Assembly: GCF_047807365.1 (NCBI RefSeq)
Contig: NZ_JBLOUI010000012.1
Span: 1-52,922, forward strand
Source: Peptacetobacter sp900539645
Lineage (GTDB): Bacteria; Bacillota; Clostridia; Peptostreptococcales; Peptostreptococcaceae
Direction of reading: 5' to 3'
DNA: 52,922 nt
A program made the position numbers and the translations under genes. Below the pieces are notes generated by a model. It was not told the DNA's origin, ran no database searches, and saw only the letters and a program-made list of their open reading frames with translations. Of this stretch, positions 7,997 through 16,645 are shown in pieces. Positions within the stretch are counted from its first letter, which is position 1; each line of letters starts with the position of its first letter.

Positions 7997-9142
7997 TTAT
8001 TCTTGATTATTATTTTGATCTTTTGGATTATCAAAATTGCTCATATTTATTTCTTGAGATTTAGTTTCTACGTATTCTGTAATATATACTTTTAAAACCC
8101 CCATTATTGGAGTAGATAGAATCATACCTGGTATTCCAAAGAATCCTCCACCTACAGTTACCGCAAGTATTGTAAGGAATGGACTTAAACCAAGCTGACC
8201 ACCGACAACCTTAGGCTCTATAAATGCAACTTCTACCTGCTGAACAACAAGAAGATATATTAAAGAGAATAATGCTATCTTAGGATCTGAGAATAGATTT
8301 ATTAAAATAACAGGAGCCATACCTATTGCAGGTCCAAAATAAGGAATCATATTCATAAGTCCCATTAAAGTACCAAATAATAACGCATATTTAGACTTCA
8401 ATACAAAAAGACCTATACCAGAAAGTACTCCTACGATGATAGAGTCGAATATCTTTCCAGTAAAATATTTACCTACATTTTCATTAAGATCTCTTGAAAC
8501 TGTCAACACAAAACTAGCTTTTTTATCACCTAAAGCTACATATACAACCTTCTTTAAAAAATCAAATATCTTTTCTTTTTCAAGAAGTATGTAGAAGCAA
8601 ATGATAAATGCGAGTACAAGATTGAATATAAACTTACCAAATGAGAATGTCTTTTTAAATATTTCTCCTATAGATCCTACAAATAAACTACTTAAATTAG
8701 GAAGCATGTTAGAAATTTTATCCCATATTTCCTGCATAGTAGCTGCATCTATATTTTCTAAGTGTCTTGAGAAGTTTATTAAGAATTTTTCTGTTTCAGC
8801 AAAGTATGTTGGAGCGTGATTTACTATGTCTATAATACTCTCTATTATCACAGGTAAGGTCATAAAAAGTATAGCAAGTAATACTGCAATAAGCCCACCA
8901 TAAGCTATAAATAGAGAAGCGCCTCTTTTAGCTTTAAACTTATTTTCGAAAAACTTTATAATTGGATTGAATATATACGCCAAAACAAAAGCTATAACGA
9001 AAGGCATAAGTAAGCCTATAAGGAAATCGAGCATTCCAAAGAAATACTGGTAGTTATCGATAAGTTTTATGATTAAATACGTTAAAACTAGTGTGAAAAC
9101 TACATTTAAGTAAACTTTCTTTTTTTTACGTTTAACACTCAA
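7997..9142 (-). CDS. AI-2E family (PerM/YtvI-type) membrane protein
   Basis: A 381-aa polytopic protein beginning with a basic run (VKRKKKK), followed by about eight TM helices. It carries a central soluble segment and the conserved C-terminal block GLMNMIPYFGPAIGMAP and EPKVVGGQLGLSPF, ending PGMILSTPIMGVLKVYI. These are hallmarks of the AI-2E_transport/PerM family. Members export small molecules or act as ion antiporters, and autoinducer-2 export is established only for a few. The start is TTG with GGAG about ten bases upstream. It is transcribed alone, divergent from asnS. Confidence 0.85.
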   Translation of the reverse strand: MSVKRKKKKVYLNVVFTLVLTYLIIKLIDNYQYFFGMLDFLIGLLMPFVIAFVLAYIFNPIIKFFENKFKAKRGASLFIAYGGLIAVLLAILFMTLPVIIESIIDIVNHAPTYFAETEKFLINFSRHLENIDAATMQEIWDKISNMLPNLSSLFVGSIGEIFKKTFSFGKFIFNLVLAFIICFYILLEKEKIFDFLKKVVYVALGDKKASFVLTVSRDLNENVGKYFTGKIFDSIIVGVLSGIGLFVLKSKYALLFGTLMGLMNMIPYFGPAIGMAPVILINLFSDPKIALFSLIYLLVVQQVEVAFIEPKVVGGQLGLSPFLTILAVTVGGGFFGIPGMILSTPIMGVLKVYITEYVETKSQEINMSNFDNPKDQNNNQE

Positions 9143-9316
9143 TATTTTTAACTCCTTTCAAAAAATTTTAAGTTTTAAATAATTTTTAAAAATCTATAAA
9201 AAAGATTATACATTTTTTAATTGCTTTATACAAGGGATTAAATATTAAGAAAAAATAAAGAAAAAATCAAATAAAAAAAATAAATTGAAGTGAAAGAATC
9301 AAAAATTGCAAAATTC

Positions 9317-9345
9317 TTGACTTAATTAAAAACTACTGATATAAT
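9317..9345 (+). promoter_or_regulatory. SigA-type promoter of the asnS T-box transcript
   Basis: TTGACT (9317-9322), a 17-bp spacer and consensus TATAAT (9340-9345), about 60 bp before the T-box stem I. Confidence 0.8.
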
Positions 9346-9394
9346 TGCAAATAGATAACACAATTTTTAAAAATAAGAATTGTATATATTTATA

Positions 9395-9660
9395 TTAAAT
9401 GCAGTGAAAAGAAGAGTAGGTATTTTCTAATAGTTACAGAGAGTCGGCGTTGCTGAGAGTCCGATTGCTAATTGTCTATACTGAAGAACATCTTGGAGCA
9501 GCTGACCGAAAGCATTTTGTTAGTAGGCTCAGACGGCAGGAACCGTTATATTCTATAAGCAAAAGCTTTATGAGTGGCTGAGATTATCAGCAATCAGGGT
9601 GGTACCGCGAATTGATTATTATACCTTTCGTCCCTATTATGGGATTGAAAGGTTTTTTTA
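9395..9660 (+). promoter_or_regulatory. T-box riboswitch, asparagine specifier, controlling asnS
   Basis: The leader has the AGTGAAAAGAAGAGTAGG-like start of stem I. A GAACA specifier loop carries AAC (Asn) at 9487-9489, and the invariant T-box TGGTACCGCG is at 9600-9609. A competing terminator, ACCTTTCGTCCC (9623-9634) with GGGATTGAAAGGT (9641-9653) and T7, lies just before the gene. Uncharged tRNA-Asn should stabilise the antiterminator and permit asnS expression. The specifier matches the downstream enzyme. Confidence 0.92.
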
Positions 9661-9688
9661 TTTTAAAAAAAGAAAAGGTGGAGAAAAT

Positions 9689-11086
9689 ATGCAGAAAGAA
9701 TTTTTAGAAATAAAAGAGCTTTATAGAAACAAAGAAGCTCACGTTGGGCAGACTGTAAAAGTTGCTGGATGGATAAGAACATCAAGAATGTCAAAAAACT
9801 TCGGATTCATAGAATTAAATGATGGAAGTTTCTTCAAAAATATGCAGATAGTATTAGATGAAAAATTAGAAAACTTCAAAGAAATAGGTAAATTACCTAT
9901 ATCATCTTCAATACTAGTAGAAGGTGAATTAGTATCTACAGAAGGTGCTAAACAGCCAGTAGAAATACATGCTACAAAAGTAGAAGTAGAAGGTATGTCA
10001 GATAGCTCATACCCACTTCAGAAAAAAAGACATACATTAGAATACTTAAGAACAATAGCACATTTAAGACCTAGAAGTAATACTTTCTCTGCAGTATTCA
10101 GAGTTAGATCTTTAGCAGCTTATGCTATACATAAATTCTTCCAGGAAAGAAACTTCGTATACGCTCACTCTCCAATCATAACAGGAAGTGACTGTGAAGG
10201 TGCTGGAGAAATGTTCAGATTAACTACTTTAGATATGGAAAACCTTCCAAGAACAGAAGAAGGAAAAATAGACTACTCTAAAGATTTCTTCGGTAAAGAA
10301 GCTAACCTTACTGTTTCTGGACAGTTAAATGCTGAAATAATGGCTCTTGCTTTCAGAAATGTTTATACATTTGGTCCAACATTCAGAGCAGAAAACTCAT
10401 ACACTGGTAGACATGCATCTGAATTCTGGATGATAGAACCTGAAATAGTATTCGCTGACCTTGAAGACAACATGGAATTAGCAGAAGATATGATAAAATA
10501 CATAATAAACTATGTAATGGAAAATGCTCCAGAAGAAATGCAGTTCTTCAATAGTTTCATAGACAAAGGATTATTAGAAAGATTAAACAACGTAGTAAAC
10601 TCTGACTTCGTAAGAATAACTTACACAAAAGCTATAGAATTACTACTTGAATCAGGACATGAATTCGAAAACCCAGTAGAATGGGGATGCGACCTTCAGA
10701 CTGAACACGAAAGATATATAACAGAAGAAATATACAAAGCTCCAGTATTTGTTACTGACTATCCAAAAGATATAAAAGCATTCTACATGAGAATGAATGA
10801 AGATGGTAAAACAGTAAGAGCTATGGACTTATTAGTTCCAGGAGTTGGAGAAATAGTTGGAGGATCTCAGAGGGAAGAAAGAGAAGATGTACTTCGTGCA
10901 AGAATGCAGGAAATGAACTTAAACGAAGAAGATTACTGGTGGTATCTGGAACTTAGAAAATACGGAACAGCTACTCACTCTGGTTTCGGTCTAGGATTTG
11001 AAAGAATAATAATGTACATGACTGGTATGTCAAACATAAGAGACGTAATACCATTCCCAAGAACTCCTAAAAATGCAGAATTCTAA
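9689..11086 (+). CDS. asnS: Asparaginyl-tRNA synthetase
   Basis: A 465-aa cytoplasmic class IIb synthetase that charges tRNA-Asn. An N-terminal OB-fold anticodon-binding domain (VGQTVKVAGWIRTSRMSKNF) is followed by the catalytic core: motif 2 with FRAENSYTGRHASEFWMIEPE, and motif 3 GFGLGFERIIMYMTG followed by IRDVIPFPRTP, which is typical of AsnS. Start at ATG 9689 after GGTGGAG; the frame stays open upstream to a GTG at 9599, but that lies inside the T-box. It uses CAG, AAC and TTC codons like highly expressed genes. It is regulated by the Asn T-box in front of it. Confidence 0.95.
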   Translation: MQKEFLEIKELYRNKEAHVGQTVKVAGWIRTSRMSKNFGFIELNDGSFFKNMQIVLDEKLENFKEIGKLPISSSILVEGELVSTEGAKQPVEIHATKVEVEGMSDSSYPLQKKRHTLEYLRTIAHLRPRSNTFSAVFRVRSLAAYAIHKFFQERNFVYAHSPIITGSDCEGAGEMFRLTTLDMENLPRTEEGKIDYSKDFFGKEANLTVSGQLNAEIMALAFRNVYTFGPTFRAENSYTGRHASEFWMIEPEIVFADLEDNMELAEDMIKYIINYVMENAPEEMQFFNSFIDKGLLERLNNVVNSDFVRITYTKAIELLLESGHEFENPVEWGCDLQTEHERYITEEIYKAPVFVTDYPKDIKAFYMRMNEDGKTVRAMDLLVPGVGEIVGGSQREEREDVLRARMQEMNLNEEDYWWYLELRKYGTATHSGFGLGFERIIMYMTGMSNIRDVIPFPRTPKNAEF

Positions 11087-11099
11087 TAACTTAAAAAAT

Positions 11100-11134
11100 A
11101 GGCTATCGCAATATTTTGCGGTAGCCATTTTTTA
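11100..11134 (+). terminator. Terminator after asnS
   Basis: GGCTATCGCA (11101-11110) pairs with TGCGGTAGCC (11117-11126), followed by ATTTTTT. Confidence 0.85.
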
Positions 11135-11149
11135 TACTTAATTTCAAGA

Positions 11150-11190
11150 GAAAAAGCTGTCGATTAATATTCATACGACAGCTTTTCCTA
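11150..11190. terminator. Terminator between asnS and yeiH-like gene
   Basis: AAAAGCTGTCG and CGACAGCTTTT form an 11-bp stem around a 13-nt loop, with A and T runs on both sides. It mainly ends the minus-strand yeiH-like operon. Confidence 0.8.
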
Positions 11191-11234
11191 AAATATGTAT
11201 AATAAAATAAATTGGGGTTAGAGGCAAATTCTAT

Positions 11235-12266
11235 TTACCAGATATGCATAAAGTGCTGTAATGTTAATGTAACAGCTGTTATACCTATCCAGCAAGACAT
11301 TCCAAGAAGTATTGGTTTACCACCACTTTTAACTAGTTTAACTATATCTGTATTGAATCCTATTGCAGCCATAGCCATTATTATAAAGAATTTAGATAAT
11401 TCTTTGAATGGTAGGAAGAATTCTGGTGATACACCAGCAGATGTAGCTACTGTAGTTATTATACTTGCTCCTATGAAGAACAGTATAAAGAAAGGGAATA
11501 CCTGTTTTAGTGGTATATTATTACCATTTTCCATCTCTGCTTTTCTAGCTCTTCTGAAAGCTAAGAATAGAGTTATTGGTATGATTGCTAATGTTCTAGT
11601 TAATTTTACAGTTACTGCTTTATCAAGTGTCCGGCTTCCTAACTGATATATACTATCCCAAGTAGATGCAGCTGCTGTTACTGAAGAAGTATCGTTAACT
11701 GCAGTTCCAGCAAATACTCCAAATGCTTCACCAGATGTTGTAGAGAAACCAAGAAGAGCACCTAAACTAGGGAATAATAAAGCAGCTAGTACGTTGAATA
11801 AGAAGATGACTGATATTGCTTGAGCTACTTCCTCTTCGTTGGCATCTATAACTGGTGCAGTGGCAGCTATTGCAGAACCACCGCAAATAGAAGATCCGAC
11901 ACCGATAAGTGTAGATATTTTTTCAGGCATATCTAATTTTCTATGAAGTAGATATGCAATTATAAGTGAAGTAGATATTGTGCAGATTATTATAGGTAAA
12001 GACTGTTTACCTGTTTCCATAACTACTTCAAGATTCATACCAAATCCTAAAAGGACTACAGCATATTGTAATATTTTTTTAGATGTATATTTAATTCCAG
12101 GTTCGTATGGTTCTTTATTTTTTATAAACGTTGTAAGAACCATACCGATAAGTATTGCGAACACTGGACCTCCTATTATCGGAAATTTTTTTCCAAGTAG
12201 TACTGAAGGGATAGAAATGGCTAAGCACATTAAAAGACCCTTCCATTTTTCTTTTATAAAGTTCAT
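11235..12266 (-). CDS. YeiH/UPF0324-family putative sulfur-oxyanion exporter
   Basis: A 343-aa integral membrane protein with about ten hydrophobic helices. Conserved blocks include GVGSSICGGSAIAATAPVI, where the glycines and Cys are characteristic, VAQAISVIFLFN, and FAGTAVNDTSSVTAAAS. These mark the PF03601 'putative sulfate exporter' family. YeiH has been tied to sulfite or sulfur stress in enterobacteria; transport itself is poorly documented. The RBS TAGGAGGA precedes ATG. It lies 40 bp downstream of the flavoprotein gene on the same strand, so the two form an operon, divergent from a LysR gene, echoing the yeiE-yeiH arrangement of enterics. Confidence 0.85.
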   Translation of the reverse strand: MNFIKEKWKGLLMCLAISIPSVLLGKKFPIIGGPVFAILIGMVLTTFIKNKEPYEPGIKYTSKKILQYAVVLLGFGMNLEVVMETGKQSLPIIICTISTSLIIAYLLHRKLDMPEKISTLIGVGSSICGGSAIAATAPVIDANEEEVAQAISVIFLFNVLAALLFPSLGALLGFSTTSGEAFGVFAGTAVNDTSSVTAAASTWDSIYQLGSRTLDKAVTVKLTRTLAIIPITLFLAFRRARKAEMENGNNIPLKQVFPFFILFFIGASIITTVATSAGVSPEFFLPFKELSKFFIIMAMAAIGFNTDIVKLVKSGGKPILLGMSCWIGITAVTLTLQHFMHIW

Positions 12267-12306
12267 ATAAATTAATCCTCCTAAAGCTTATATTAATAAG
12301 TTGAGT

Positions 12307-13203
12307 TTACATTGATGCGTTTATTGCAGCAATTGTTCCATCTGCTACAGCAGTTGCAACCTGTCTAACTGGTTTTACTCTTATATCTCCAACTGCATAA
12401 ACACCTTTTATTTCTGTTTCCATTTTTTCATCAACTGGTATAAAACCATTTTCCAATTTTAAATCAGTGTATAGCTCTGTATTAGGAACAGTACCTGCGT
12501 ATACAAATACACCGCATCCTGGATCAGATATTGTTTCTATACTACCAGTTTTTTCATCTGATATATCAAGAGATTCAACCCTTTCTTTTCCGTAAACAGC
12601 GTGAAGTCTTGATTCTAATCTTACATTTATATTGCTAGTTTTTTTGATTTTTTCTCTAAACTCTGCTATACATCCAAGAGAATCTTCAAAGTGTATTATT
12701 GTAACACTCTTAGCGAACTGTGAAAGATAAAGAGCTTCTTTTACAGCACCATCTGCACCACCTACAACATATACATTTTTTCCTATATAGTCTTTTCCAT
12801 CTTTAGCTGCATTAAGACCTATTCCTTTTCCAGCTAATTCTAATTCGCCTTCTATACCAAGTTTTCTTGCTCTAGTACCGTTGGCTATTATTATTTTCTT
12901 TGTTTCATAAGTATTGTTATTAGTGAAGACTAATTTAACATCACCTTTAAAATCTACATTGTTTACATCTTCGTAAACTATTTCTATTCCTGCGTTTTCC
13001 GCCTGTTCTTTTAATCTTTCAGAGAAACTAACTCCTGTCTCCCCAGTTACTATTCCTGCGTAGTGAGTTACTGTAGAAACTTTTCCTATAAGTCCACCGA
13101 TTTTTTCTTTTTCTATTATAAGTACTTTTTTTCCTCTACTTTTAGCATATATTCCAGCACTTACACCAGCTGGTCCTGCTCCTATTATTACTATATCGTA
13201 CAT
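12307..13203 (-). CDS. Thioredoxin-reductase-like FAD/NAD(P) oxidoreductase lacking CxxC
   Basis: A 298-aa two-dinucleotide-domain flavoprotein. The FAD-binding GAGPAG is at 8-13, a second GGADGA-type loop in VVGGADGAV is at 146-154, and the C-terminal YAVGDIR is followed by QVATAVADG, which contacts FAD. Fold and length match thioredoxin reductase. The redox-active CxxC that normally precedes the second loop is replaced by GLNAAKD (about 129-135). The only Cys residues, in GCIAEF and PGCGVF, do not form a CxxC. It therefore cannot reduce thioredoxin by the usual mechanism. First gene of an operon with the YeiH homologue; RBS AAGGAGGAACG. Confidence 0.85.
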   Translation of the reverse strand: MYDIVIIGAGPAGVSAGIYAKSRGKKVLIIEKEKIGGLIGKVSTVTHYAGIVTGETGVSFSERLKEQAENAGIEIVYEDVNNVDFKGDVKLVFTNNNTYETKKIIIANGTRARKLGIEGELELAGKGIGLNAAKDGKDYIGKNVYVVGGADGAVKEALYLSQFAKSVTIIHFEDSLGCIAEFREKIKKTSNINVRLESRLHAVYGKERVESLDISDEKTGSIETISDPGCGVFVYAGTVPNTELYTDLKLENGFIPVDEKMETEIKGVYAVGDIRVKPVRQVATAVADGTIAAINASM

Positions 13204-13528
13204 AATTTCGTTCCTCCTTTTAAAAATTAAAGTGTTTAAATTTTTTAATTAGCTTTTGTTTTGCGTTTGTTCTTTGCTATGCTTTAACTATAAACCTTAA
13301 TAACTATTTTGTAAAATTATGTATAATAATATATAGATAAATATAACTTATGGTATAAAAATTAGCTTTCCATATGGTAGAAAAATCAATATTAATATAA
13401 AATAAATTTATAAGCTAAAATAATGTAATAGCGAAATAGGATAATAGGAAAGTATGTTATATAAGGCAAAAAGGATTTTTTAAAAATAAGATGTGTTAGA
13501 GGAAAGCACAAAATTTTGGAGGAAAGAT
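13204..13528. promoter_or_regulatory. Divergent control region between flavoprotein/yeiH operon and lysR
   Basis: A 325-bp A/T-rich divergent region. It contains two direct TATGGTA boxes, in TTATGGTATAA (about 13349) and CATATGGTAG (about 13370), spaced about two helical turns apart. These are plausible LysR-family contacts, with AT-rich -10-like sequences on both strands. LysR regulators usually act from such divergent regions. No exact operator can be assigned. Confidence 0.4.
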
Positions 13529-14416
13529 ATGCTAGATTTTAGAATTGAAACTTTTTTAAAGGTATGTGAGTATATGAATTTTACTCACGCTGCAGAAGCA
13601 CTTTGTATGACTCAGCCAGCTGTATCCCAGCATATAAAGTATCTTGAGGAAAAATATGAAACACCACTATTTATAAGAGATAAGAAAAAATTAACTCTTA
13701 CACCAGCTGGAGAAATACTTAGATCTACTTTAGAAACTATGAGAAACGATGAAACTACAATGAAAAATAGAATGAAGGAGAGTATGATAGGAAAGAAAAT
13801 CCTAACTTTTGGGGTGACTATGACTATTGGTGGATATACCGTTATTCCTTCGTTAATAGACTTTATAAAGGCAAACCCAGATATGGATTTTCAGGTTAGA
13901 TACGGAAATACTCAAATGCTTCTTTCTTATCTTCATGAAGGAAGTATAGATTTTGCAATAGTTGAAGGCTACTTTAAAGCAGACAACTATAATACAAGAG
14001 TATTTAAAACAGAGGATTACATAGCTGTAGCTGCTAAAGACCACAAATTCCAAAAGGATATAAAAGTTTTAAAAGATCTTACAAATGAAAGACTTCTTAT
14101 AAGAGAAAACGGCTCAGGAACAAGAGCAATACTTACTAAGAGCTTGGCTGTTAAAAACCTTAATGTAGAAGATTTTCAAAGAACAATAGAGATAGAAAAT
14201 ATTCATACTATAGTAGATTTACTATGTCGGGATTGTGGAATTTCATTCTTATATAAATCTGCTGTTGAAAAAGAAATAGAAAATGGAACACTTAAAGAAA
14301 TCAAATTAGATGATTTTAAAGTTAGTCATGATTTTACATTCTTATGGAATAAGGATAGTGCGTTCTCAGAAGACTATGAAAAAGTATTTGAGATTTTTAA
14401 GAGTTCATTAAAATAA
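13529..14416 (+). CDS. LysR-family transcriptional regulator
   Basis: A 295-aa regulator. The winged HTH spans about residues 1-60, with MNFTHAAEALCMTQPAVSQHIKYLE the recognition region. A type 2 periplasmic-binding-like effector domain follows (about 88-293). The start at ATG 13529 sits after TTGGAGGAA; a TTG 36 bp upstream is in frame but lacks a site. It is divergent from the flavoprotein-YeiH operon and is the likely regulator of it, as YeiE is of yeiH. The effector is unknown; a sulfur compound would be consistent with context. Confidence 0.9.
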   Translation: MLDFRIETFLKVCEYMNFTHAAEALCMTQPAVSQHIKYLEEKYETPLFIRDKKKLTLTPAGEILRSTLETMRNDETTMKNRMKESMIGKKILTFGVTMTIGGYTVIPSLIDFIKANPDMDFQVRYGNTQMLLSYLHEGSIDFAIVEGYFKADNYNTRVFKTEDYIAVAAKDHKFQKDIKVLKDLTNERLLIRENGSGTRAILTKSLAVKNLNVEDFQRTIEIENIHTIVDLLCRDCGISFLYKSAVEKEIENGTLKEIKLDDFKVSHDFTFLWNKDSAFSEDYEKVFEIFKSSLK

Positions 14417-14486
14417 ATTCTTTTAAGTTTTAATTAAGCTTTGTGTTGTATTATATTTCTATAAAATGAAATAGGAGTGGAGAAAT

Positions 14487-15689
14487 ATGGACACAAAATT
14501 TGAATTTAAGAAACCTAATTTTGATAATATAAAAGAAAATATGAGAGGTTTTAAGGAAAAAATAAATCTAAAAAGAGAAGGAAAGCAAGCTTTAAAAGTA
14601 GCTGGTATAGCCTTTGTTATACTTCTTATTGTTTCTGTGATAGCAAGTTCTGTGCGGAGACAGTTTTTAGATGGTATGGGAAATATTAATATGTTTAGCA
14701 TACTTTTAGGTCTAAATCTTGTAGGCGTTAGAATAAGAAGCAATGGAATGATGATGTTCTCTTCATCTACAATAAATATAGGAATAATAATTCTGTTATT
14801 GATACCTATATTAGCTTTAGTAGTTGCAAATATATTTATCTATAGAAGAAAAATAGAAACTATAGATAGATGTGTTGTTGAAGCTCTAAAAGTAGGTTTT
14901 ATGTATGGATTATTATTGGCTATAACATCAATATTTAGTACAACAAGAATAAATCTTGGAATGGGAAATATGTTCGGATTTGGAAATAGCTATATAGCTA
15001 TAGGATATAAGTTCTTCCCAGCCTTTGGAAATGGATTTTTAATAGCATTTTTAACATCTGCTATTTTAAATTATAGAAAAGAGTTCCATGGAGAATACTA
15101 CACAACAGATATAATATCTGACGCTGTTAAAGAGTTTTTAAAATTATCTTTAATAATACTAGTTATAACTGTGATAGTTGTATTTACAAAGAATTCGACA
15201 CTTTATGACTTTGGACTTTCAGATTATTCAAAGGGTGGAGCTGTAGTAGCGTATATTGTGCAGATGGCGGCATATTTAATTACAATAGCTACAGGTGGAA
15301 TAGTACATATAGGTGATTCATCATCTATGTCTATATTCAGTATATTCAACAGTTCGACATTTACTGATACAAAACTATTTATACGGATTATATTCTGTGT
15401 ATTTGCTATAGCTATGATTTTTGTTGGAGCAAATATATATAGAAATTATAGATTTGAAAATAGAAAAACAGTTCTACATTTCAGTATAGCATTTGGATTT
15501 TTAGTTGGTTTAGTAGCTAAGTTTAGCTCTATTTCACTATCAGGATCAGTAATGCAAAATATGTCATCTATGGATTTGGCAGTTAGAGCTGGAACATTTA
15601 CAACCTTTGTTATCGCTATTATATCTACTGTGATATTTACAGAAATAGGATATAGAATAGCACCTCATGTAGATGATTTATTTAGATAG
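14487..15689 (+). CDS. Polytopic membrane protein of unknown function
   Basis: A 400-aa protein. The N-terminal 35 residues are charged and hydrophilic (FEFKKPNFDNIKENMRGF), followed by about eight to nine TM helices. There are glycine/serine/asparagine-rich loops such as FSTTRINLGMGNMFGFGN and an external-looking segment TGGIVHIGDSSSMSIF. No family motif is recognised. RBS is GGAGTGG. It lies 70 bp after lysR and ends at a strong terminator, so it may be read from the lysR transcript or its own promoter. The charged N-terminus resembles proteins whose zinc ribbon or tether has been lost, but that is speculation. Confidence 0.7.
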   Translation: MDTKFEFKKPNFDNIKENMRGFKEKINLKREGKQALKVAGIAFVILLIVSVIASSVRRQFLDGMGNINMFSILLGLNLVGVRIRSNGMMMFSSSTINIGIIILLLIPILALVVANIFIYRRKIETIDRCVVEALKVGFMYGLLLAITSIFSTTRINLGMGNMFGFGNSYIAIGYKFFPAFGNGFLIAFLTSAILNYRKEFHGEYYTTDIISDAVKEFLKLSLIILVITVIVVFTKNSTLYDFGLSDYSKGGAVVAYIVQMAAYLITIATGGIVHIGDSSSMSIFSIFNSSTFTDTKLFIRIIFCVFAIAMIFVGANIYRNYRFENRKTVLHFSIAFGFLVGLVAKFSSISLSGSVMQNMSSMDLAVRAGTFTTFVIAIISTVIFTEIGYRIAPHVDDLFR

Positions 15690-15713
15690 ATATAAAAATT
15701 AAAAATAGTTTAT

Positions 15714-15750
15714 AAAATCACCACAAAATAAAAGCTGTGGTGATTTTTTT
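15714..15750 (+). terminator. Terminator after polytopic membrane protein gene
   Basis: AAATCACCACA (15715-15725) and TGTGGTGATTT (15736-15746) with a T7 run. Confidence 0.85.
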
Positions 15751-15821
15751 ATGAATTATTAATAGGATATAAATATAAAAGAAATTTTATTTCAAAAAGT
15801 GAGCAAGATAATGAAATAATA

Positions 15822-15850
15822 TTGCAAAAAAATAATTGAAGTGGTAAAAT
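15822..15850 (+). promoter_or_regulatory. SigA-type promoter of nanE
   Basis: TTGCAA (15822-15827), a 17-bp spacer and TAAAAT (15845-15850). Confidence 0.65.
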
Positions 15851-15915
15851 CTAATTGTTATAAAGATGATATAAAATAAAAAATGAAATAAATTTTCAAA
15901 AAAGGAGAGGTTATT

Positions 15916-16581
15916 ATGTTAGATTTAGTAAAAGGAAAGTTAATAGTATCTTGTCAGGCATTACCAGATGAACCTCTACACAGTTCATTTATAATGGGAA
16001 GAATGGCAAATGCAGCAAAAGAAGGTGGAGCAGCTGGGATAAGAGCACAGGGTGTTGAAGATATAAAAGAAATAAAAAGAGTAACAGGACTTCCTGTTAT
16101 AGGAATAATAAAAAGAAATTACGATGATTCAGAAATATATATAACACCTACAAAAAAAGAAATAGACGAGCTTTTAACAACAGGATGTGAAATGATAGCT
16201 CTTGATTGTACAGATAGAAAAAGACCAGGAGATGAAAATCTTGCTGAGTTAATAAAATATATAAAAGAAAATAATGTACTAGTTATGGCAGATATATCTA
16301 CTTATGAAGAAGCTATGGAAGCTGAAAAATTAGGTGTAGATTGTGTTTCTACAACACTTGCAGGATACACATCTTACTCAGTAAATAAAGTAGGACCTGA
16401 TTTTGAATTAATAGATAGACTTGTTAGCGACTTAAAAGTACCAGTTATAGCAGAAGGGAAAATAAATACTCCTGAAGATTTAAAAGAAGTATATGCACAC
16501 AATGTATTTTCTGCAGTAGTTGGATCAGCGATAACAAGACCACAGTTAATAACAGCTAAATTTGCAGATGCAATAAAATAA
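15916..16581 (+). CDS. nanE: N-acylmannosamine-6-phosphate 2-epimerase
   Basis: A 221-aa TIM-barrel enzyme converting ManNAc-6-P to GlcNAc-6-P in amino-sugar catabolism. Motifs seen: ALPDEPLHSSFIMGRMA, GAAGIRAQGVEDI, GLPVIGIIKRNYDD, LDCTDRKRPGD, and near the C-terminus VIAEGKINTPEDL and VVGSAITRPQLIT. Length is normal for NanE. RBS AAAGGAGAGG. No nanA, nanK or sialic acid transporter is adjacent, so it may serve cell-wall amino-sugar salvage or work with distant genes. The next gene is an RpiR/MurR-type regulator, which commonly controls such pathways. Confidence 0.9.
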   Translation: MLDLVKGKLIVSCQALPDEPLHSSFIMGRMANAAKEGGAAGIRAQGVEDIKEIKRVTGLPVIGIIKRNYDDSEIYITPTKKEIDELLTTGCEMIALDCTDRKRPGDENLAELIKYIKENNVLVMADISTYEEAMEAEKLGVDCVSTTLAGYTSYSVNKVGPDFELIDRLVSDLKVPVIAEGKINTPEDLKEVYAHNVFSAVVGSAITRPQLITAKFADAIK

Positions 16582-16585
16582 TTGT

Positions 16586-16619
16586 GAGGGACTGTTGCAA
16601 TGTTTGTATCAGTCCCTTT
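16586..16619 (+). terminator. Intercistronic hairpin between nanE and rpiR-like gene
   Basis: AGGGACTG (16587-16594) and CAGTCCCT (16610-16617) form a perfect 8-bp stem, followed only by TTAAATTT. It is a weak terminator or mRNA-processing hairpin, not a full stop. Confidence 0.55.
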
Positions 16620-16645
16620 AAATTTAGAAATATTTGGAGGGACAA

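Noticed and set aside
9599..9688. N-terminal extension of asnS from a GTG
   Set aside because: That GTG lies in the T-box itself; ATG 9689 has the proper ribosome site and matches the family start.
11212..11646. Plus-strand frame over the yeiH-like gene
   Set aside because: It is antisense to a conserved membrane protein with clear family motifs on the minus strand.
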